Below are positions 22,158-29,406 of a stretch of DNA of 64,000 nt, one piece after another (the first letter of the stretch is position 1; each line of letters begins with the position of its first letter). The notes under the pieces were generated by a model. The model had not been told where the DNA came from and searched no databases. It worked only from the letters and a program-made list of their open reading frames with translations. The stretch covers positions 17,283 to 81,282 of the forward strand of contig DATLNC010000302.1 of NCBI GenBank assembly GCA_035536935.1. The letters run 5' to 3'. This stretch comes from DATMER01 sp035536935 (GTDB taxonomy: Bacteria; Acidobacteriota; Thermoanaerobaculia; Multivoradales; UBA5704). The translations under genes and the position numbers were made by a program.

Positions 22158-25100
22158 CTACTTCTGCAGTGACTTCAGATACATCTCCAAAGCCAGGATG
22201 TCCGCCGCCGTGAGCTGCGACGTCTTGCCGTGGGTGTCCTTGATCACCTGGATGTTGTTCTGGGCGAGCACCGGGTTGATGACCCGCTTGCCGTTGACGA
22301 CGGTGATCAGCAGCGCCACGTTGGCCGTGCCCAGGCGGTCCACCTCCAGCTTGCCCTCGGGATAGGCGGCGTCCGGGGGCGAGACCATCACGGGCTTGTC
22401 AAGGCTGACGTAGAGCGGCCCCTTGCCGTCACCTGCCAGGCCGCCGCCGCTGTGCCCGAAGGTAATGGGCACCTCGGTCGGCAGCACGATGCGCGGGCCG
22501 CCGAGGAAGTCGTGGGCCACAGCCCGCTGATGGTCGGTGCGGACCGTGCGGAAGTTGAACCCGCGCTCCCCCGGCCCGAGCAGCGGCGAGTCGGGCGCGA
22601 GCAGGACCTCCCGGAGGCTGTGGGCATCGCCGTGGTGCAGCCAGCGCGGCACGCTGTCCCAGAAGGCCCGCAGGTGCTTGGTGTTGCGGCTGCTCACGTT
22701 CTGCCGTCCACCCTCGTCCTGCGGCGGGGCGAAGCGCTTGAAGAAGTAGTCGTTGGCGAGGCGGGTGAAGGGGCCGTCGTTGTCCACCGTGGTCTCGGCG
22801 ATCACCCCGGGCTCATGGATGTTGTAGTCCTGGAAAGTGTCGTCCACCTCGCCGTTGGTGATCACGTTGCCGTTGTGATGGCAACTCGCGCAGCCGGCGC
22901 CGCCCGCGGAAACTTCGTTGGTGAAGAGGAACCGGCCGCGCGCTACCTGGGACGCCTCGGCCGCGGAGGGGAACTGCCGCAGCGGGTTCGGCATCAGGTG
23001 GGTCTCGTTCTGGCTCCAGAGGATCTGCAGGTAGGCCATGTCGTAATAGCCGACCTTGAAGGCCTTGCTGGAGAGATCGCCGCGGCCGATGAGCTTGGAG
23101 TTCTCCTCCGTCTTGCGCAGGACGTAGTCTTCCCGCGCACGGAAGCGCTCCTCCTCCGTCGCCTGGGGGAAGAGAGCGGTCCGCTTCTCCGCCACCACCA
23201 GCTCGCCGTTGCAGGCCGAGGCGTAGGCCATGAGATCGTTATTGAGCCCCTCGTACCACTCGGGCCAGTTGTCGGAGATGTCTTTGTTCTGCGGGCAGAC
23301 CTTGACTCCGCCCACGGCATTGGCGCCGACGTTCCACTGGCCGCCATCCTGCCGGCTCTGCCAGTGGCAGTGACCGCAGGACTTCTGGCCGTCGTCCGAG
23401 TAGGCGGTCGTGAACAGCCAGCGCAGACCCTGCTCCTCGGCCGTGGCGAAGAGGTTCTGCCCGTTGCCGCCGGTCGTCGGATCGGGCGTCTGGCCGGTCA
23501 CACCGACCGCCACGAATCCCTGCCGGGCGAGGCGGCCGGTGGAGTCCACCGACAGGAAGGAGACGTCCTCGGTTTGCATGTTCGCCACGAACACCGTCCG
23601 GCCGTCGGGGGACACGGCGATCCCCTGCGGGGTAATCCCGCCGGTATACTGTGTCCCTACATAGGTCAGGATCTTGGAGGGGTCGGCCGGGGCCTGCTGG
23701 ATGCGGAAAACCTCGACCTTGTCGGAGTGCATCTGGCTGACGAAGAGGAGATCGCCGCGCACGAATACCTGCTCCGCGCCGCTGCCGCGGATGATCTTCT
23801 GACCCGCCTTGTGGTCGCCCAGGTCCACGATCTGGCCCGCTGTGACGAGCATCGAGCGGTCGCGCTCGAAGTCGACGTAGCGGTAGACGAAGCTGTTGCT
23901 GGCCACGTCGAACACGTTGATCTCGGTGCCGATATCGTCGAACGTCGTGGCCTTGGTGGCATCGGTCATCACCGGCGTGTAGCCCAGCGGCTGGCCGTTG
24001 TTGCGGATCGCCACGCCGTTCACCACCTTGGGCAGGCCGTGCCCAGTCTCGGGCTGATTGAGGACGCTGTTGGACTCGTGACCCGCCACGATGCCCCAGC
24101 GGCCGGCGATCTTGACGTCGGTCGCGAGGCCGCCGACCGGCATGGTCTTGACCAGGCGGTTGGCGTCGGCCCCGATGTCGATCACCGCGACGGTGTGGCC
24201 CAGGGTGTTGGCCACGTAGAGGGTGCGGCCGTCGGCCGAGATGGCGAGGTCGCGCGGGTTGGTGCGGTCGAGCTCGTTGCCGGCCGTGGGGATCTCGGCG
24301 ATCTGCGTGAAGAACGGCCCGGGATCGACGCGGAAGGCGCGCACCTGGTCCTTGAAGCGGTCGGTGACGTACAGGCGGGTACCGTCGGCGTTGAAGACGA
24401 CGTCCTCGGCATAGAAGCCGGTCTGAAACTCGCCGATCACCCGGTCCGTCTGAGTATCGAGGACGCTGGCGAAGTTGGCGTACTGGTTGAGCACGACCAG
24501 GTAGGGGGTGGAGCGGATCCGGGTGTTGACCGGCGAGACCGCGAGCCCCACCGGCCGCGTGCCGCTCGACTGCCCGGCCGGCCGCAGGTCGATCCAGGCC
24601 AGGACGTCGCGGCGGGCCGTATCGACCACCGCGACGCGCCAGTCGGGGTAGCCCTCGCGGCCGGGAAGGGTGACGTAGAGCTTGCGGCCATCCGGCGTCA
24701 CGGCCAGGGCGTTCGGCCAGCTCCGGAACGGCTGCTTCACGAACGGCCAGTACTGGCTGCCGCTGTTGACCTCGGGGCTGTTCGGGTCGATACGGGTGCC
24801 GGGATCGGGCCGGCCGTAGATGTAGCCGGCGCCGAACATGATCTTGGTGTAGCGCTCCACGCCCGCGCGCTCGCCCGCGGACTCGGCGCCGACCAGGTTC
24901 TTGACGGGATCATCCGAGAGACCGGTGATGATCTTCCCGTCGGAGCCGGTCTTGACGGCGGTGGTGAAGAAGCGGAGGTTGAACGGCGCCTCGGGCAGGG
25001 ATGCGGCGAGCACCCGGCGATCGAACGTCGCCGACAGGCTCGCCGGGCCCTGGGCGCCGGCGTGGCGCACCAGCGCGCCTAGAATCGGAAGCAGCATGGC

Positions 25101-25160
25101 GGCCAGGACAAGGGCCTCTGAGGACAAGAGCTTGCGCAAACGAAACCGGCTTGAATCCAT
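22158..25160 (-). CDS. Secreted beta-propeller dihaem cytochrome (YVTN/MauG-like)
   Basis: 1000-aa exported protein. After a signal or anchor helix (ALVLAAMLLPILGALVRHAGA, about 16-37), residues about 120-570 form a YVTN/YncE-type seven-bladed propeller, with repeated DGRTLYVAN, DGTRLYVTD and DGRTVFVAN blade motifs. The C-terminal 430 residues are a cytochrome c domain with two CxxCH haem sites, C595-C598-H599 and C757-C760-H761, resembling the MauG/cytochrome c peroxidase group. It probably works in the periplasm as an oxidase, peroxidase or electron-transfer protein. GGAGGAG precedes the ATG. It is divergent from the TPR-CHAT gene across 79 bases. Confidence 0.88.
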   Translation of the reverse strand: MDSSRFRLRKLLSSEALVLAAMLLPILGALVRHAGAQGPASLSATFDRRVLAASLPEAPFNLRFFTTAVKTGSDGKIITGLSDDPVKNLVGAESAGERAGVERYTKIMFGAGYIYGRPDPGTRIDPNSPEVNSGSQYWPFVKQPFRSWPNALAVTPDGRKLYVTLPGREGYPDWRVAVVDTARRDVLAWIDLRPAGQSSGTRPVGLAVSPVNTRIRSTPYLVVLNQYANFASVLDTQTDRVIGEFQTGFYAEDVVFNADGTRLYVTDRFKDQVRAFRVDPGPFFTQIAEIPTAGNELDRTNPRDLAISADGRTLYVANTLGHTVAVIDIGADANRLVKTMPVGGLATDVKIAGRWGIVAGHESNSVLNQPETGHGLPKVVNGVAIRNNGQPLGYTPVMTDATKATTFDDIGTEINVFDVASNSFVYRYVDFERDRSMLVTAGQIVDLGDHKAGQKIIRGSGAEQVFVRGDLLFVSQMHSDKVEVFRIQQAPADPSKILTYVGTQYTGGITPQGIAVSPDGRTVFVANMQTEDVSFLSVDSTGRLARQGFVAVGVTGQTPDPTTGGNGQNLFATAEEQGLRWLFTTAYSDDGQKSCGHCHWQSRQDGGQWNVGANAVGGVKVCPQNKDISDNWPEWYEGLNNDLMAYASACNGELVVAEKRTALFPQATEEERFRAREDYVLRKTEENSKLIGRGDLSSKAFKVGYYDMAYLQILWSQNETHLMPNPLRQFPSAAEASQVARGRFLFTNEVSAGGAGCASCHHNGNVITNGEVDDTFQDYNIHEPGVIAETTVDNDGPFTRLANDYFFKRFAPPQDEGGRQNVSSRNTKHLRAFWDSVPRWLHHGDAHSLREVLLAPDSPLLGPGERGFNFRTVRTDHQRAVAHDFLGGPRIVLPTEVPITFGHSGGGLAGDGKGPLYVSLDKPVMVSPPDAAYPEGKLEVDRLGTANVALLITVVNGKRVINPVLAQNNIQVIKDTHGKTSQLTAADILALEMYLKSLQK

Positions 25161-25239
25161 CGATGGCTCCTCCAGGATGCGACTACGGAGCCCCGGACAG
25201 GGCCCCCACCTGGAGATTTGGACAGCGGCGGACCGGCGG

Positions 25240-27759
25240 ATGGAACATCGCAGAGCGACGATCCTCGCTTTTGTCTTCTTCCTGGCCTCTTCCCTCTCGG
25301 CCCAGACTCTCGACGAAGCTCGTGCCTTGCACTCCGCGGGGAAGCTGCGCGAGGCCGTCGTGGCCTACCGCGCCGTGGCCGCCGCCAACGCCGCGGCGGA
25401 CCCGCAGATGTCGGCCACGGCCCGCAACAACGCCTGCGCGGTCCTCAACGAGCTGGGGGACTTCCGGGCGGCGCTCGCGGAGTGCCAGGTGGCCCTCCGG
25501 CTGCGGCGCCAGCAGCAGGACCCTTTCCGCCTCGCCCGCACCCTGAACAACACGGGGCTCTCCTTGCACTACCTGGGCGAGTACCAGGAGGCGGAGGCGC
25601 ACTTCCGCGAAGCGCTGGAGATGAACAGGATCGCGGGCGACCCCGAAGGGCAGGTGATCAACTTCTCGAACCTGGGCCTGGTCGCCACCTCCCAGGGACG
25701 GTACAACCGCGCCCTCGACCTTCACGGCATGGCCGCGACGCTCGCCGGCCGCCACCCGGACGAGCCTTGGGCCGCCGCGCAGGTCCGCATCAGCCGGATC
25801 AACCAGGGGGTCATCCTGGAGAAGCTGGGCGCCTACCGCGAAGCGCTCGACATCTACAAGGAGGTCCTCGAGGAGGAAGCCGAGCTCGACCCGCTGCGCC
25901 GAGCCATGCTGCGGGTCAACATTGGCGTGGTCTATCGCAACCTGGGGGATCCGGTCAGCGCGCAGGCCGCGTTCCGGGACGCCATCGCCCTCTATCAGGC
26001 CGAGGGGGACCAGGCCGGCCTCTCCAACGCCTGGCTCAACCTCGGGCTCGTCCACCACCTCAACCTGCGCCAGCCCCGGCACGCCGAGGACGCGTTCCGC
26101 AACGCCCTGCGCTTCGCCGGGGCGACCGGCGACCGCTCGGAGGAGATCCAGGACCTCTTCTACCTGGGACGCCTTCTCCTGGAGCAGGGCCGGACGGACG
26201 AGGCCGGCGCGGTCTTCACCCGGAGCCTGGAGGCGGCGGGCAAGAGCGGCTCGGCCGAGGGACGGTGGTCGGCCCTGGAGGGCCTCGGACGGGTGGCGGC
26301 CGCCCGCGGACAGGACGCGCCCGGGGTACAGCTGCTCGATCAGGCCATGAACGAGATCGAGAAGGTGCGCTCCAGCCTGCGGCGGAGCACGCTCCGCAGC
26401 CACTTCTTCGGCGAGCGGCGGCCGGTCTACGCCCTGGCCGTCGAGCTGCTCGCCCGCATGGAGGCGCGGGAGCCGGGGGCCGGACACGCGGAGAAGGCCC
26501 TGGAGATCGTGCAGCGCGCCAAGATCCGCGAGCTCCTGGATACGCTCGGCAGCCCGGGGAACGCCGCCGCTCCCCTCCGGGCCGGCGCCCTCCGCGCCAA
26601 GATCGGCAACGGCCTCCTCCTGGAGTACTTCCTCGGGGAGAAGGACCTCTTCCTCTGGGTGGTCCGCGAGGACGGCATCCGGATGGCGAACCTGGGACCG
26701 TACGAGCCCATCCTGGCCGACGCCGTGGCGGTCCACGAAGCCCTGAGCCGCCGGCAGGCGCCCGACCCCGCGCGGCTCTCCCGCCTCTCCAGGCTCCTTC
26801 TTGGCCCCATTGAAGGGATCGAAGCGGACGAGGTGAGGATCGCGCCGGACGGCGCCCTCCGCTACCTGCCTTTCGAGCTCCTCGGGGACCCGCTCCTCCT
26901 GGATGGGGCACCAGTGAGCTACCTGCCGAGCGGCTCGGCCCTGGGCTGGCTCCGCAGCCTCGACCTCACCACGCCGGTCTTCACCCTGGCCGGCTTCGGA
27001 TCGCCCGAGCTCCCGAAAGGCTCCGCGGCCGGCGACCTGGCCGCGCGCTACCACCTGCCGCCGCTCCCCGGAGCCGAGCGGGAGCTGCAGACCATCTCCA
27101 AGCTGCTGCCGGGCCAGCACAGCCTCTACACCGGGCCCAATGCCGGCGAGGAGAACCTGCGGCGCACCCTCGCCAACGGCGCCCGCATCGTCCATTTCGC
27201 GACCCATGCCGTCATCGACGAGCGCCCGGGCCGGGGGGCCGCGATCCTGCTCGCGCCCGGCCCGAGCGACGACGGCCTCCTCCACCCCGAGGAGATCGTG
27301 AACCTCCAATACCGGGCGGACCTGACCGTGCTCGCCGGCTGCCGCACGGCCCTGAGCCCGGGCAGCCAGGAAGGGGACGCGCTCGCCAGCCTCACCGGCG
27401 CCTTTTTGGCCTCAGGCTCTCCCGGGGTGCTTGCGACCCTTTGGGAAGTGGGGGACGACGCCACGGCCGCGTTCATGGAGCAGCTCTACCACGAGCTCGG
27501 CAAGGGGCGCCGGCCGGCCGAGGCCCTGCGCCTCACGAAGCAGCGCTTCCGCCAGGACCCGCGCTGGAACCGGCCGGAGCTGTGGGCGGGGTACGTGCTG
27601 GTCGGCGAGGTCCCGCGGGTCGCCTACACCCACCGGACCCGCTACGTGATCGGGGCTTTGCTCCTCGCGGCCATCGCCCTCACGCCGGTCTTTCTCGACT
27701 GGCGGCAGCGTCTTCCGCGGGGCGCAGCTTCCGGAACTTCCGGACCGCCTGCCCGTTGA
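25240..27759 (+). CDS. TPR-CHAT protein with signal peptide and C-terminal membrane anchor
   Basis: 839-aa protein. A signal peptide (ILAFVFFLASSLSA) is followed by about ten tetratricopeptide repeats (about 20-400) and then a caspase-like CHAT domain (about 530-800). The catalytic dyad is intact: H656 in HFATHA and C701 in LAGCRTA. A C-terminal helix (YVIGALLLAAIALTPVFLDW) and a basic tail would anchor it, placing the protease domain outside the cytoplasm. CHAT proteases are cysteine peptidases; some act in defence or cell-death pathways, but the partner is not evident here. The start is ATG 25240; a longer open frame upstream lacks the signal peptide. The last 80 bases overlap the convergent SDR gene. 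Confidence 0.9.
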   Translation: MEHRRATILAFVFFLASSLSAQTLDEARALHSAGKLREAVVAYRAVAAANAAADPQMSATARNNACAVLNELGDFRAALAECQVALRLRRQQQDPFRLARTLNNTGLSLHYLGEYQEAEAHFREALEMNRIAGDPEGQVINFSNLGLVATSQGRYNRALDLHGMAATLAGRHPDEPWAAAQVRISRINQGVILEKLGAYREALDIYKEVLEEEAELDPLRRAMLRVNIGVVYRNLGDPVSAQAAFRDAIALYQAEGDQAGLSNAWLNLGLVHHLNLRQPRHAEDAFRNALRFAGATGDRSEEIQDLFYLGRLLLEQGRTDEAGAVFTRSLEAAGKSGSAEGRWSALEGLGRVAAARGQDAPGVQLLDQAMNEIEKVRSSLRRSTLRSHFFGERRPVYALAVELLARMEAREPGAGHAEKALEIVQRAKIRELLDTLGSPGNAAAPLRAGALRAKIGNGLLLEYFLGEKDLFLWVVREDGIRMANLGPYEPILADAVAVHEALSRRQAPDPARLSRLSRLLLGPIEGIEADEVRIAPDGALRYLPFELLGDPLLLDGAPVSYLPSGSALGWLRSLDLTTPVFTLAGFGSPELPKGSAAGDLAARYHLPPLPGAERELQTISKLLPGQHSLYTGPNAGEENLRRTLANGARIVHFATHAVIDERPGRGAAILLAPGPSDDGLLHPEEIVNLQYRADLTVLAGCRTALSPGSQEGDALASLTGAFLASGSPGVLATLWEVGDDATAAFMEQLYHELGKGRRPAEALRLTKQRFRQDPRWNRPELWAGYVLVGEVPRVAYTHRTRYVIGALLLAAIALTPVFLDWRQRLPRGAASGTSGPPAR

Positions 27760-28531
27760 GCCACAGCGGCATCCCCGGGAAGAGTCGGGAGAGCCACCAG
27801 AGGACACGGGCGTAGAACGGCAGCACGATCAGCGCCCGGTTGCGCTCCACGCCGTGGAGAATCTGGCGCACGGCCTCCCCCACCTCCATCATCTTGAAGG
27901 TGAGCAGGGAGAGGACGTCCTCCTTGCTGCTCCGGACGTAGGTGCTCGCCTCGAAGATGCGCGTCTGGATGTAGGAGGGGCAGACGACGCTGACCTTCAC
28001 GCCCAGGCCCTCGGCCTCGGTACGCAGGCTCTGGGAGAGGCCCACCACCGCGAACTTGGTGGTCGCGTACGGGCTCGAGCAGGGGATCCCCAGCAATCCG
28101 GCGAGCGACGCGGTATTGACGATGTGCCCCGAGCGCTGCCGGACCATCAACGGGTAGGCCGCGGCGATGCCGTGAATGACCCCCCAGAGGTTCACGTCCA
28201 CGACCTTGTGCCAGTGCTCGAGGCTCAAGTCGCGGATCTCGCCCGTCACGGCGAGCCCGGCGTTGTTGAACATGTAGTCGAGCCGGCCATGGGCCGCGGC
28301 AGTCTCCTCCACCACCCGCTTCACGGCTTCGGGGTCGCGCACGTCCAAGGCCCTTGAAGACGCCCGGCCCCCCTCCGAGGCGATGCCCTCGGCCACACTC
28401 CGGGCGCCGGCCTCGTCCACATCGGTCACCACCACCACGGCGCCGCGCCGCGCCAGCTCCTCGCACAAAGCCTGGCCGATGCCGCTGGCGCCGCCCGTCA
28501 CGATCGCGATCGAGTCTCGGAATGTGTCCAT
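27680..28531 (-). CDS. SDR-family oxidoreductase
   Basis: 283-aa classical short-chain dehydrogenase. It has the cofactor loop TGGASGIGQ (13-21), an acidic residue after the second strand (TDVD) that favours NAD over NADP, NNAG, the serine motif NTASLAG, and YxxxK in SPYATTKFA. The C-terminal extension VLWWLSRLFPGMPLWLNG is hydrophobic and may bind membrane or a lipid substrate. The substrate is unknown. It is a single gene, convergent and overlapping with the CHAT gene (80 bases). Confidence 0.9.
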   Translation of the reverse strand: MDTFRDSIAIVTGGASGIGQALCEELARRGAVVVVTDVDEAGARSVAEGIASEGGRASSRALDVRDPEAVKRVVEETAAAHGRLDYMFNNAGLAVTGEIRDLSLEHWHKVVDVNLWGVIHGIAAAYPLMVRQRSGHIVNTASLAGLLGIPCSSPYATTKFAVVGLSQSLRTEAEGLGVKVSVVCPSYIQTRIFEASTYVRSSKEDVLSLLTFKMMEVGEAVRQILHGVERNRALIVLPFYARVLWWLSRLFPGMPLWLNGQAVRKFRKLRPAEDAAASRERPA

Positions 28532-28627
28532 TGCCCGGTATCCCCGTTGATCCTAGACTCTCTACGCGGAAGCAGGCAAGCGGGATGGCACGCGGCTTGA
28601 ACTCCTTCCAGGGGGAGAGGAGAACGA

Positions 28628-28903
28628 ATGGACCCGGAAATCCAGCACGAAGAGGGGAAGCGCTATTACATTCAGTTCGAGAAGGAGCTAGCGGAGCTAG
28701 CCTACGGCGAGAGCGGCAAGACCCGCGACTTCCGGCATACCTACGTCCCCGAGGAGCTGCGCGGCCGCAAGGTGGCCGAAAGGCTCGTGCGCCATGCCCT
28801 GGACGACTCCATGAAGAACGGCTACAAGTTCACCCCCTCGTGCCCTTACGTGGAGAGCTTCGTCGAGAAGCACCCGGAGTACCGGAAGGGGCTCGCATCC
28901 TGA
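28628..28903 (+). CDS. Small GNAT-type N-acetyltransferase-like protein (YjdJ family), copy 1
   Basis: 91-aa minimal GNAT fold. The acetyl-CoA loop is VPEELRGRKVAERLVRHALDD, followed by GYKFTPSCPYVESFVEKHPEY, the C-terminal signature of the YjdJ/NATD1 family (small relatives found in bacteria and eukaryotes). The substrate is unknown. GGAGAGGAG precedes the ATG. A paralogue follows after 14 bases. In this copy the first strand region reads YGESGKTRDF, deviating from typical family members (no YRL.. strand). Confidence 0.88.
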   Translation: MDPEIQHEEGKRYYIQFEKELAELAYGESGKTRDFRHTYVPEELRGRKVAERLVRHALDDSMKNGYKFTPSCPYVESFVEKHPEYRKGLAS

Positions 28904-28917
28904 AAGGAGACCTGGGC

Positions 28918-29202
28918 ATGGACAGCATCGACATCCATCACGACGAGCAGGCGAAGAGATACACCGTGACGAGCGGCGGCCAGGAGGTGGGGCTGCTCAC
29001 CTACCGCGTGCTCGGCGAGAACCTGGTCGACTTCACGCACACCTACGTCCCCCCCGAGCACCGCGGCCGCGGCATCGCCGAACAGCTCGTGGAGCACGCC
29101 CTGGAAGAGACCCTGCAGCGCGGGTACCGGTTCCGGGCATCTTGCTGGTACGTGGATGTTTACGCGAAGCGGCATCCCCGGTTCCAGGAGGCCTTGGCGT
29201 AA
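28918..29202 (+). CDS. Small GNAT-type N-acetyltransferase-like protein (YjdJ family), copy 2
   Basis: 94-aa paralogue of the gene just upstream and closer to the family norm: VGLLTYRVLGENLVDFTHTYVPPEHRGRGIAEQLVEHAL, then YRFRASCWYVDVYAKRHP at the end. The start ATG 28918 is supported by AAAGGAG. The pair is a tandem duplication in which both acetyl-CoA loops are kept, so both may be active or form a heterodimer. Confidence 0.88.
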   Translation: MDSIDIHHDEQAKRYTVTSGGQEVGLLTYRVLGENLVDFTHTYVPPEHRGRGIAEQLVEHALEETLQRGYRFRASCWYVDVYAKRHPRFQEALA

Positions 29203-29219
29203 GCGATGTACCCGACCCA

Positions 29220-29359
29220 GCCCGCCTGGGGTTGAAACCCCAGGCTAGAAGAGTACAGCCTCCTCCGGAGGCTGGCTGGCGCCACCCCCTCCCAACCCGG
29301 AAACTCGCCCCCGGAGGGGGCGACACCCTTCTAGCCTGGGGTTTCAACCCCAGGCGGGC
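29220..29359. repeat. REP-like palindromic element: 32-bp perfect inverted repeats around two inner hairpins
   Basis: 29220-29251 and 29328-29359 are exact reverse complements (32 of 32). Each arm is itself a hairpin: GCCTGGGGTT-GA-AACCCCAGGC. Between them lie two more perfect hairpins, AGCCTCC-TCC-GGAGGCT (29257-29273) and CGCCCCC-GGA-GGGGGCG (29306-29322). The element fills most of the 204-base gap between a GNAT gene and the M16 peptidase. The layout is that of a paired-REP (BIME-like) repeat; it could also terminate transcription. Confidence 0.85.
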
Positions 29360-29406
29360 ACTCCCGGAATCCCCCACCCCACCGCAACGTTACCCTTTTC
29401 GAAACC

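Noticed and set aside
22230..25082. Long open frame (950 codons) antisense to the propeller cytochrome
   Set aside because: No recognisable domain, composition typical of antisense frames in GC-rich genes; the minus-strand gene has haem motifs and a signal peptide.
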